This document shows, one piece after another, positions 1 to 7,464 of a stretch of DNA of 40,994 bases. How positions within the stretch are numbered: the stretch's first letter is position 1; the number at the start of each line of letters is the position of its first letter. This stretch comes from Acidobacteriota bacterium. Lineage in GTDB: Bacteria > Acidobacteriota > Thermoanaerobaculia > Thermoanaerobaculales > Sulfomarinibacteraceae. A model generated the notes under the pieces. That model had not been told where the DNA came from and searched no databases. It worked only from the letters and a program-made list of their open reading frames with translations. The stretch spans positions 1-40,994 of the forward strand of contig JAJDNH010000041.1 of assembly GCA_022340775.1 (NCBI GenBank), given 5' to 3'. A program made the position numbers and the translations under genes.

Positions 1-1125
1 AGCGACCTCATCTACATCCTCGACCTCGACACTCGCGTGATTATCGCCAACCGCAAGACCGTGGACCTCTTCGTCGCCCTCGCCCGAGTCCCATGGCTCG
101 TCGACGAGGAAGGGCTGCCGCCCCCGGAAACGTACATTGGCAAGCCCCTCACGACCCTCCTCCGTCCGGCCGACGCCGACTTCGTCCGCCGCCAGATCGA
201 GCGCGTACTGGAGGAGCGTCGCACCATCTCATACGAGCACACCGTCCACTACGACAGCGTCAAGGTCCGGCTCGACACCAAGCTCATGCCGATTCGCGAC
301 GACCGGCGCGAGGTCCGCTATGTGCTCGGAATCAGCCGCGACATCACAGAGAGCCGGCTCCTCGACCAGAGAATCTACAACGCCGAGAAGCTGGCCTCGA
401 TCGGCACCCTGGCCGCCGGCGTGGCGCATGAGATCAACAACCCGTTGGCCGTCATCCTGGGCTTCACGGATCTTCTCCTGGAGCGCACCGACCCGTCGGC
501 CTCCGAGTACGAGGACCTCAAGGCGATCGAGCATCAGGCGAACCTGGCAAAGAAGGTGGTCGAGGATCTGCTCGGTTTCGCGCGGGTGACGGAGGGGCTC
601 GAAGACACTGCGGACATCCGCCGCAGCCTGAACAAGGTCCTGACGATCGCGAAGAACACCCTCATGACGCGGAAGATCGACGTCAGGATGGAGATCGCCG
701 ATGACCTCCCACGGGTGGTGGGAGACGAACGCGAGTTTCAGCAGGTGGTCTTCAACCTCGTCAACAACGCCGTCGCCGCGATGGCGGGAACCGGCGGCAC
801 CCTGACCGTCGGCGCCCGGACCCGTGACGGCGCCGTGCTGATCAGCGTTGCCGACACCGGGGTCGGGATTCCGGAACACGTTCGGCCGCACATCTTCGAC
901 CCGTTCTTCACCACCAAGAAGGTCAACGAAGGCACTGGCCTCGGGCTGTCGCTGTGCTACGGGATCGTCCGCAAGTACGGCGGTCAGATCACTTGCGAAA
1001 GCGTGTCTCAGATCGACCATCCGCAGGCCGTCTCCGGCACGACCTTCACCGTCACGCTGCCTATTGCGGGCGCCGTTCCACAGCTGGAGGAGGAAAATGC
1101 AACAGAGCATCCTCGCCGTCGATGA
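1..1125 (+). CDS. PAS-domain sensor histidine kinase (5' partial)
   Basis: The reading frame is open from base 1, so the N terminus lies outside the window. The visible part starts with a PAS domain (about residues 1-120, ending in [10 protein letters not shown]). A HisKA dimerisation helix follows, with H-box [11 protein letters not shown]; its phospho-accepting His is at bases 427-429. A C-terminal HATPase domain has N-box [11 protein letters not shown]1 DTGVGIP and G2 GTGLGLSL. It should autophosphorylate and pass phosphate to the response regulator that overlaps its 3' end by 29 bp. No transmembrane segment is visible in this part, so it may be cytosolic or its membrane part may be upstream. 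The ligand is unknown. The linked CBS and SulP genes suggest, by inference only, a link to anion transport or energy status. Confidence 0.93.
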   Translation, partial: SDLIYILDLDTRVIIANRKTVDLFVALARVPWLVDEEGLPPPETYIGKPLTTLLRPADADFVRRQIERVLEERRTISYEHTVHYDSVKVRLDTKLMPIRDDRREVRYVLGISRDITESRLLDQRIYNAEKLASIGTLAAGVAHEINNPLAVILGFTDLLLERTDPSASEYEDLKAIEHQANLAKKVVEDLLGFARVTEGLEDTADIRRSLNKVLTIAKNTLMTRKIDVRMEIADDLPRVVGDEREFQQVVFNLVNNAVAAMAGTGGTLTVGARTRDGAVLISVADTGVGIPEHVRPHIFDPFFTTKKVNEGTGLGLSLCYGIVRKYGGQITCESVSQIDHPQAVSGTTFTVTLPIAGAVPQLEEENATEHPRRR

Positions 1126-1672
1126 CGAGATCCACATGCTGCGCCTGCTGCAGAGGATCATCTCGGAGAAGACGCCGTACGCGATCACCACCACCAGCAG
1201 CTCGGTCGATGTCCCCTCGATCCTCGAGGAGCACAGCTTCGACCTGGTCATCGCGGACCTCAAGATGCCCGTCCTGGACGGCCTCGATCTCCTCCGCTGG
1301 CTGAAGGAGCACCAACGCGAAGAGGAGCTGATCATCCTGACCGCGTTCGGCTCGATCGAGAGCGCTGTCGAGGCACTCTCACTGGGGGTCTTCGACTACA
1401 TCACCAAGCCGTTCAAGAAGGAACAGATCCTCTTCACGGTCGAGCGTGCGATGCGGTGGCAGCGGGTGCGGCGGGAGGCAGAGGAGTGGCGGAAGATCGT
1501 CGAGACCGAGCCGTTCGAGGAGGCGCTGTGCGGCTTCCGCTCGGCCTATGTCAGGAGGCTCGTCCAGCTTGTCTCCGGGAACCTTGGAGAGGTTTCCAGA
1601 CGGTCCGGCCTCCCTGTTGAGACCATCGAGCATCTGACCCACCCGAGCAGCGGCAGCGAGGTGACACCGTGA
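1097..1672 (+). CDS. Response regulator with short degenerate Fis-like C terminus
   Basis: 191 aa. The start is ATG 1097, preceded by a strong AGGAGG at about 1087-1092 inside the kinase gene, so translation is probably coupled. Residues 1-120 form a receiver domain: acidic pair DDE near the N terminus, phospho-acceptor D54 (IADLKMPVLDG), ILTAFGS switch Thr and ITKPFKK Lys. The sequence is NtrC-like, but there is no sigma-54 AAA+ domain. The last 60 residues (FRSAYVRRLVQLV, then GEVSRRSGLPVETIEHL) resemble the Fis-type helix-turn-helix ending NtrC regulators, with a poorly conserved recognition helix. It may be a short DNA-binding regulator or an output-less partner. The end overlaps the next gene by GTGA. 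Confidence 0.93.
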   Translation: MQQSILAVDDEIHMLRLLQRIISEKTPYAITTTSSSVDVPSILEEHSFDLVIADLKMPVLDGLDLLRWLKEHQREEELIILTAFGSIESAVEALSLGVFDYITKPFKKEQILFTVERAMRWQRVRREAEEWRKIVETEPFEEALCGFRSAYVRRLVQLVSGNLGEVSRRSGLPVETIEHLTHPSSGSEVTP

Positions 1673-2187
1673 CTATCAAGAGCGCCGGCGACCTCATGAT
1701 CGCCCTGGACAGGTACCCGCACATCCCCTACTGGTTCACCATTCGTCAGGCGATCGCCGAGCTTGAACGGGCGAGCTTCACCGTTGCCGGGCGGGGATCG
1801 CTGCCACGTGTCGTACTGGTGTTCAACGAGAGCTACCAGCTTCTCGGTCTGGTGCGCCGTCGCGACCTCCTGGGTGGCCTCGATCCGGCCTCGGTTCTCG
1901 ACGAGCTGCAGCCACGCCGGATGTTCGGGATCGGGAAGCGGCCGCCCGCCGATCAGGCTGCAGCCATTGTCAACGCCCTCGGCGACAGGTCACAGCGACC
2001 GATCAGCGACGTCATGCGGTCGATCGGGGCCGCCGTCGACGTCGGCGCGCCCCTGCTCGAGGTCGCGCGCATCATGGCAACAGGCGACGCCAGCCTGGTC
2101 CCGGTGACGCGAGAAGGACAAGTTGTCGGCGTGGTCCGCACGGTAGAGGTTCTGCACGAGATCGCGACACTCCTCGAGTGCATCTAG
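1669..2187 (+). CDS. Tandem CBS-domain protein
   Basis: 172 aa, GTG start at 1669 overlapping the response-regulator stop by 4 bp (GTGA). It consists of two CBS motifs. The first (about residues 5-70) holds TIRQAIAELE and a PRVVLVFNESYQLLGLVRRR strand-helix. The second (about 105-170) holds PISDVMRSIG, LLEVARIM and SLVPVTREGQVVGVVR. There is no other domain. CBS pairs bind adenosine nucleotides or similar ligands and usually regulate a partner protein. Here the partners on offer are the two-component pair upstream and the transporter 15 bp downstream. No signal peptide or membrane segment is visible. The function is inferred from domain type and position only. Confidence 0.85.
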   Translation: MTIKSAGDLMIALDRYPHIPYWFTIRQAIAELERASFTVAGRGSLPRVVLVFNESYQLLGLVRRRDLLGGLDPASVLDELQPRRMFGIGKRPPADQAAAIVNALGDRSQRPISDVMRSIGAAVDVGAPLLEVARIMATGDASLVPVTREGQVVGVVRTVEVLHEIATLLECI

Positions 2188-2202
2188 GCAAGGAGCTGCC
2201 GC

Positions 2203-4428
2203 ATGGACACTCGGCGTAACGGCAACCAGGAACGGCTGATCCCCCGCGTGCTCCCGTTTCTCCGCTGGCGCGAGAGGTTCTCCAGGGCGAGCTTGCGGGC
2301 CGACCTCGTCTCCGGGGTCACCGTCGCTCTGGTGCTGATTCCGCAGTCGATGGCCTACGCGCAGCTGGCTGGGTTGCCTGCCTACTACGGTCTTTACGCC
2401 GCCTTCGTGCCTCCGATCGTGGCCGCCCTGTTCGGCTCCAGCGCCCAGCTTGCCACCGGCCCGGTGGCCGTGGTCTCGCTGATGACCGCCACCGCTTTAC
2501 AGCCACTGGCCACCACGGGCTCGGCAGCATTCATCATGTACGCCCTGGCTCTAGCGCTGATCGTCGGACTGTTTCAGCTCCTGCTCGGTGCCTTCCGCCT
2601 CGGGATGGTCGTCAACCTGCTGTCGCACCCGGTGGTCAACGGTTTCACCAACGCCGCCGCCCTCATCATCGCCTCATCCCAGCTCTCGAAGCTGTTCGGG
2701 GTCTCGGTTGAAGCCGGGAAGCACCAATATGAAACGGTGTGGAGCGTCTGCCGGGCCGCCGCCCACTTCATTCACTGGCCGACGCTCGGGATGGCCGTCC
2801 TGGCTTTCGCCGTCATGGTCGGCTTGCGGCGGGTCAACCCCCGGATCCCGAACGTCCTGGTCGCCGTCGTGCTGACTACCACCCTGTCGTGGCTCATCGG
2901 CTTCCGCCACGACCAGAGGGCCGACCTGGGTGCCATCAGGGATCCTGTGGTTCGGAAGACAGTACGGGATCTCGGCGATGCGCTTGCCGGCGCTGGCAAC
3001 CTCCAAGAGCAGCACCGTCAGGCGCTGGCGGCGCTCCGGCAAGCGACGTCCCAGGCAGGCGCCGGGTCCCTCAAGGCGCTCGAGCTCCGCCACCAGGCGG
3101 CCCTGCTGGAGCTGCAGGCGCGGGAGCAGGCAGAACGAGCCTCGACCTTGCGCCGCATGCTGCGATCGACGGTGTTCGTTGCCGTAGTGGGCGGCGACGG
3201 AGGACTTGCATTCTATCCCCAGGGCCACGCTCCGGCCGGCGCGACCCGAGACGGCCGCCGCTGGCGACTCGAACTGGGCAACGGTAAGTTCGACCCGCAA
3301 CGCCTCACGTTCGCCGGAGGCGGCGCGGTTGTCGGCGAGATTCCACGCGGCATCCCGTCGCCGCGCATGCCTCACCTGAAGGCGGGGGCGGTTCTCACTC
3401 TCTTGCCGATGGCCGTGATCATTTCGATCCTCGGCTTCATGGAGGCCATTTCGATCGCCAAGGCAATGGCGGCCAGGACCCACCAACGAGTCGATCCCAA
3501 CCAGGAGCTGATTGGCCAGGGACTGGCCAACGTCGTCGGCGCGTTCTTTCAGAGCTACCCGGTCTCCGGGTCCTTTTCCCGATCGGCGGTGAACCTGCAA
3601 GCGGGAGCCGAGACCGGGCTGTCGAGCGTGTTTGGCAGCGTGGTCGTGCTGATCACGCTGTTGTTCCTCACCCCCCTGCTGTTCCACCTCCCGCAATCGG
3701 TGCTGGCTGCGATCATCATGGTGGCAGTGATCGGCCTCGTCGACCTCAAGGCCATCCTCCACTCCTGGCGCGCCCAACGGCACGACGGCCTGATCTCGAT
3801 TGTCACGTTCGTGACCACGCTCGTCGCTGCCCCCCACCTCGAGAAGGGGATCTTCCTCGGTATCACCCTGACGCTCGGTTTGTACCTGTTTCGGACCATG
3901 AAGCCGAAGGTCGCCCTGCTTTCCAGGTACACCGACGGCTCATACCGAAACGCCGAGCGCTGGGGCCTCGATCTGTGTCGGCGCGTCGCGGTCATCCGCT
4001 TCAACGGCTCGCTGTTCTTCTCCAATGTCAGCTACCTCGAGGAGCAGATCCTGGAGCGGGTGTCGGCGATGCCCGAGCTGCGCCATGTCCTCATCGTCGG
4101 CAACGGGATCAACGAGATCGACTCATCGGGCGAGGAGATGCTGTCGCGCATGGTCGGCCGCCTTCGCGAGGCGGGCTACGACGTCTCATTGAGCGGCCTC
4201 AACGACTCCGTCATCGACCTCCTCCGGCGCACCAAGCTGTACTGGGTCATTGGTGAGGACCACTTTTACCGCTCGGTGGCAGCGGCTTTGCCGATCCTCT
4301 ACGAACGCACCCACGATGCGGGAGACGAGCAGGAGTGTCCGCTCCTGACGCCGTGCTTCCGCGGCCTCGCGGTGTCGGCCGACGTCCACCGGCGCGCCGA
4401 GATCCTCGAGGGTCCGAGGCGCGAGTAG
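2203..4428 (+). CDS. SulP-family anion transporter with STAS domain and a large insertion
   Basis: 741 aa, longer than the usual 550-600 aa of SulP proteins. ATG 2203 follows an AGGAG at about 2191. The N terminus has the SulP signature (GVTVALVLIPQSMAYAQLAG, then GLYAAFVPPIVAALFGSS), followed by many hydrophobic segments. The membrane core resumes at VGEIPRGIPSP (near residue 378) and includes NVVGAFFQSYPVSGSFSRSA. A C-terminal STAS domain spans about residues 590-700 (VAVIRFNGSLFFSN, then INEIDSSGEE). Between about residues 235 and 375 lies a soluble insert: a charged, coiled-coil-like stretch with many Gln, Glu, Ala and Arg residues, then a short beta-rich part. The substrate could be sulfate, bicarbonate or another anion; sequence alone does not decide. 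It is last in the kinase-regulator-CBS operon. Confidence 0.9.
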   Translation: MDTRRNGNQERLIPRVLPFLRWRERFSRASLRADLVSGVTVALVLIPQSMAYAQLAGLPAYYGLYAAFVPPIVAALFGSSAQLATGPVAVVSLMTATALQPLATTGSAAFIMYALALALIVGLFQLLLGAFRLGMVVNLLSHPVVNGFTNAAALIIASSQLSKLFGVSVEAGKHQYETVWSVCRAAAHFIHWPTLGMAVLAFAVMVGLRRVNPRIPNVLVAVVLTTTLSWLIGFRHDQRADLGAIRDPVVRKTVRDLGDALAGAGNLQEQHRQALAALRQATSQAGAGSLKALELRHQAALLELQAREQAERASTLRRMLRSTVFVAVVGGDGGLAFYPQGHAPAGATRDGRRWRLELGNGKFDPQRLTFAGGGAVVGEIPRGIPSPRMPHLKAGAVLTLLPMAVIISILGFMEAISIAKAMAARTHQRVDPNQELIGQGLANVVGAFFQSYPVSGSFSRSAVNLQAGAETGLSSVFGSVVVLITLLFLTPLLFHLPQSVLAAIIMVAVIGLVDLKAILHSWRAQRHDGLISIVTFVTTLVAAPHLEKGIFLGITLTLGLYLFRTMKPKVALLSRYTDGSYRNAERWGLDLCRRVAVIRFNGSLFFSNVSYLEEQILERVSAMPELRHVLIVGNGINEIDSSGEEMLSRMVGRLREAGYDVSLSGLNDSVIDLLRRTKLYWVIGEDHFYRSVAAALPILYERTHDAGDEQECPLLTPCFRGLAVSADVHRRAEILEGPRRE

Positions 4429-4484
4429 CATCGCCTTCCAGAAGGGTCGGCCGCGCCGGTTGTATGATCGGACGGGGAGTTGGC

Positions 4485-7007
4485 ATGGCGCGTCTTCTGC
4501 TGATCGACGGACACTCGAACCTGTATCGGGCCCACTACGCTCTGCGCGACAACCTGACCGCTCCGGACGGAACACCGACCGGCGCAGCCTATGGCTTTTT
4601 GCGCATGCTCCACCGCCTCCTGTCGGATCTCGAGCCCACCCATATCGGGGTAGCGTTCGATGTTGGGCGAGAGACCTTCAGGACGCGCCTCGACGAGCGC
4701 TACAAGGCACAGCGCAAGCCAATGCCGGCCGAGCTCGAGATCCAGATACCGTTCGTTCGCGAGGCCCTCACTCACATGCAGATCCCGATCCTCGAGCTCC
4801 CGGACTACGAGGCCGACGACGTTATCGGCACGCTCGCTGTGCGCGCGGCTACGGTGCCGATGGAGTACGTAATTGCGACCTCCGACAAGGACATGCTGCA
4901 GCTGGTCAGCGACCCCTGGATACGTCTGTGGCACACGCGCCACGAGCGTCTCCTGGATGAAGCCGGCGCGACCGACCTGTTCGGGGTGCCGCCGCACCAG
5001 GTCGCCGAGGTCCTGGCTCTCATGGGAGACTCCAGTGACAACGTTCCCGGCTGCCCGGGGATTGGAGAGAAGGGCGCCAAGAAGCTGGTCGGCGAGTGGG
5101 GCTCGGTAGCCGAATTGTACGCCCACCTGGACGAGGTGCAGCCGACACGGGCGCGCAACGCCCTCTCACAGCACCGCGACGAAGTCGAGCTCTCGCTGGA
5201 GTTGGTTCGCATCCACACCGACCTCCAAATCGCATTCGATGTCGAGGCGCTCGCGCGGACCGAGCCCAATGTCGAGGGTTTGGCCGGCCTTTACCGTCGC
5301 TTGGGGTTCACCTCCCTTCTCGGTGCACTCGACCTGACCAATAGTGAGGCGGATGACCGGACTGTGGACGAGGTCTCACCGGACGCCTTGCTTGGAACCC
5401 CTGGCGCGCTCTATCTCGAGGACGGCCTGGCGGTGGTGGCGAGCGGGAAACACGTCCGGGTTTGCCGGGCGGCAACAGTTGACCTAATGGCGGCAATGGC
5501 CAATCAGATCGATGGTCGGACCTCGGTGCACTCGAGCAAGGAGCTGCTGCGGACCCTCAGAGATTATGGCGCCGGCTGGCACGCGGCTCCGCGGGACCTT
5601 TCCCTGGCGGCCTACCTCCTGAACCCGGGGGAGGAGATGAGCCTCGACGCCATCGCCCGCCGTCACCTGACGGTGCTGCCGGCGCCGCCGCCAGCGGACG
5701 ACCCGGAGACCGGTGCCGCGGTCGAGAAGGCCGTGCTACTCCAGACGGCCGGCAAGACCGTTTTCGAGCAGCTGGCAGAGGAAGGGCTGACCGAGGTCTA
5801 CACTTCTCTCGAGCAGCCGCTGGTGCCGGTGCTGGAGAAGATGGAGCGGACCGGCATCTTGCTCGAGCCAAAGGTCCTCGAGGACCTCTCTACCCGCCTC
5901 GCAGCCTCTCTTGCCGAGCTCGAACGCCAAATCTACGACACCGCGGGAACAACCTTCAACATCAACTCGCCGCAGCAGCTCGGCGAGGTGATGTTCGAGC
6001 GGCTCGGATATCCAGTTCTCCGACGTACCTCCAAGACTCGACGTCCGTCAACCAGTGTCGACGTCCTGGAGGAGCTGGCGCAACGAGGCCTGCCGCTTCC
6101 GGCCCTCATCCTCGACTACCGCGAGCAGACGAAGCTCAAGTCCACCTACGTGGACGCCCTCCCAAAGCAGGTGGAGGACGATGGGCGCATCCACTCCCGC
6201 TTCCACCAGACCGTTGCCGCCACCGGGCGCCTGTCGTCCTCGGATCCGAACCTGCAGAACATCCCCGTACGCAGCGAGCTCGGGCGTGAGGTCCGGCGCG
6301 CCTTCGTCGCGCGTCCCGGATGGATGCTGATCGCGGCCGACTATTCCCAGATCGAGCTCCGCGTGCTCGCCCACATGTCCGGAGATATGACGCTGCGAGA
6401 GGCATTCCGCCGCGGTGAGGACATTCACCGCGCCACCGCCGCAGCCGTTCTCGGCAAGCCGCAGGACACGATCACCGATTCCGAGCGCAGGTCGGCAAAG
6501 ACCGTGAACTTCGGTCTGATCTACGGAATGGGAGCGTACTCGTTGGGGCGTGATCTCGGGCTCGGGCCGGCCCAGGCACAGGAGTTCATCGACACCTACT
6601 TCGCGCGTTTTCCGGGTGTCAAAGCGTACATGGATGGCTTGCGGACCGCGGCGCGCCGAGACGGCAAGGTGACAACGCTGTTCGGTCGCGTCCGTCGCAT
6701 CGCCAACCTCGATCACAGCTCCGCCAACGTCCGCGCCGCCGCCGAGCGGATGGCCATCAACGCACCGATCCAGGGCACCGCCGCCGACATCATCAAGCTT
6801 GCCATGATCGCTCTCGACCGCCGTCTCGGGGAAGACGGCGCCCGACTGCTCCTCCAGGTTCACGATGAGCTGGTCCTCGAGAGCCCCGCCGAGCAGGCCG
6901 ACGCCACTGCAACGCTGGCCAAGGAGGTCATGGAAGGGGTCGTTCGGCTGGACGTCCCCCTGGTCGTCGACATCGGCCGCGGCCGCTCCTGGTACGACGC
7001 GAAGTAG
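4485..7007 (+). CDS. polA: DNA polymerase I
   Basis: 840 aa from ATG 4485, chosen because GGGGAG lies 6 nt upstream and the protein then begins MARLLLIDGHSNLYRAHYAL, as the family does. An in-frame ATG at 4464 is an alternative. Domains: 5'-3' exonuclease (about 1-290; YEADDVIGTLA, IATSDKDMLQLV, GDSSDNVPGCPGIGEKG), a proofreading-like domain (about 300-450), and the polymerase (about 460-840) with motif A DYSQIELR (D619), motif B RRSAKTVNFGLIYG (K672) and motif C VHDELV (D794). The proofreading-like domain has no DTE-type catalytic motif, so 3'-5' exonuclease activity is probably absent. The enzyme fills gaps and removes RNA primers in replication and repair. A -10-like TATGAT is at 4463-4468 without a convincing -35. 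Confidence 0.97.
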   Translation: MARLLLIDGHSNLYRAHYALRDNLTAPDGTPTGAAYGFLRMLHRLLSDLEPTHIGVAFDVGRETFRTRLDERYKAQRKPMPAELEIQIPFVREALTHMQIPILELPDYEADDVIGTLAVRAATVPMEYVIATSDKDMLQLVSDPWIRLWHTRHERLLDEAGATDLFGVPPHQVAEVLALMGDSSDNVPGCPGIGEKGAKKLVGEWGSVAELYAHLDEVQPTRARNALSQHRDEVELSLELVRIHTDLQIAFDVEALARTEPNVEGLAGLYRRLGFTSLLGALDLTNSEADDRTVDEVSPDALLGTPGALYLEDGLAVVASGKHVRVCRAATVDLMAAMANQIDGRTSVHSSKELLRTLRDYGAGWHAAPRDLSLAAYLLNPGEEMSLDAIARRHLTVLPAPPPADDPETGAAVEKAVLLQTAGKTVFEQLAEEGLTEVYTSLEQPLVPVLEKMERTGILLEPKVLEDLSTRLAASLAELERQIYDTAGTTFNINSPQQLGEVMFERLGYPVLRRTSKTRRPSTSVDVLEELAQRGLPLPALILDYREQTKLKSTYVDALPKQVEDDGRIHSRFHQTVAATGRLSSSDPNLQNIPVRSELGREVRRAFVARPGWMLIAADYSQIELRVLAHMSGDMTLREAFRRGEDIHRATAAAVLGKPQDTITDSERRSAKTVNFGLIYGMGAYSLGRDLGLGPAQAQEFIDTYFARFPGVKAYMDGLRTAARRDGKVTTLFGRVRRIANLDHSSANVRAAAERMAINAPIQGTAADIIKLAMIALDRRLGEDGARLLLQVHDELVLESPAEQADATATLAKEVMEGVVRLDVPLVVDIGRGRSWYDAK

Positions 7008-7043
7008 CCCCTAGAGGTCCGGCCGGAGAAGCCCGTTCGGACC

Positions 7044-7143
7044 CCGGCGGCCGTCTGGGTGCCAGAGCACCCAGCCGTCTCGCAATCTCCGGCGGTCGCA
7101 CGACCACGAGAACGGATCAGCGCCTTCACGGCGACCGCCGGAG
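7044..7143 (-). repeat. 57-bp palindromic element, copy A (with flank)
   Basis: Perfect 13-bp inverted arms CTCCGGCGGTCGC (7087-7099) and GCGACCGCCGGAG (7131-7143) enclose a 31-nt interior. Read on the minus strand, it aligns without gaps to the copies at 36258-36314 and 40270-40326, including interior GATCC and TCGTGG and the trailing GCGAG. A shared flank motif, ACGGCCGCC, lies about 30 nt beyond the second arm (here 7044-7054 on the plus strand as CCGGCGGCCGT). It begins 37-80 bp after the polA stop and may also act as a transcription barrier. Confidence 0.85.
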
Positions 7144-7213
7144 CTTGCTCGAGCCGCCTCCTTCAATCGTGGGGCCGATACTCCCATCGCCAAGGACCGA
7201 GGTTGCCCCCCTC

Positions 7214-7264
7214 GAGGTTTCTCGCGGGCGCCTAAGGCTCCTGAGCGCTCTTCAGAGAAACCTC
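7214..7264. repeat. Second palindromic element with different arms, copy A
   Basis: Perfect inverted arms GAGGTTTCTC (7214-7223) and GAGAAACCTC (7255-7264) enclose 31 nt, the same interior length as the 57-bp element, although the arms share no sequence with it. Pairing extends outward (CCT with AGG) after one mismatch. Read on the minus strand it resembles 39971-40020, including an upstream GTTC(A/G)A(A/C)GGGGCGTG-type flank and a downstream GGCAACC-type motif. Confidence 0.65.
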
Positions 7265-7338
7265 AAGGACCGCACGCCCGTTTGAACGTCACATTCTCTA
7301 GAGCGTGCTTCAGCTACGTTCTGCTGGCGAGTGGGGAA

Positions 7339-7439
7339 CTCCGTCACTCCGTCACTTCGTCACCGGGCGGGCGGGGGGGCGTTTCCCGTCTTCCGTTTCC
7401 CGTTTTCCCGGGAGGGTGGAGGTCTCAATCACTCCGTCA
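7339..7439 (+). repeat. Low-complexity repeat with 8-bp tandem units, copy 1
   Basis: Three tandem 8-mers of the form CTCCGTCA / CTTCGTCA occupy 7339-7362. GCGTTTCCCGTCTTCCGTTT begins at 7379 (shared with copy 2), and CACTCCGTCA recurs at 7430-7439. The reverse complement of 39735-39805 has the same blocks in the same order (GCGTTTCCC block, CGGG, then CACTCCGTCA units). It is therefore a dispersed intergenic repeat rather than coding DNA, although open frames cross it. Confidence 0.75.
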
Positions 7440-7464
7440 GAGGCGGGCTTCGCGGTATGCGGGC

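Larger units (their letters stand above)
7008..7464. other. Repeat-rich intergenic region between convergent genes
   Basis: 457 bp between the ends of polA and the phosphatase-like gene. I see no gene in it. It holds, in order: a perfect 8-bp hairpin (CTGGGTGC, CAGA loop, GCACCCAG; 7055-7074), a 57-bp palindromic element (7087-7143), a second palindrome with 10-bp arms (7214-7264), the motif ACGCCCGTTTGA (7274-7285), and a low-complexity block with 8-bp tandem repeats (7339-7439). The same kinds of repeats recur, in the inverted order, at 39.7-40.4 kb. Confidence 0.8.

Noticed and set aside
2674-3837. Long antisense open frame (387 codons) opposite the SulP gene; similar long shadows opposite lepA, hypD, polA and murC
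   Set aside because: High GC makes long spurious frames. These lack family motifs and ribosome sites, and lie opposite genes with clear family signatures.
4463-4468. TATGAT as the polA promoter
   Set aside because: No acceptable -35 at 16-19 bp, and initiation there would cut into the ribosome site. Kept only as a remark.
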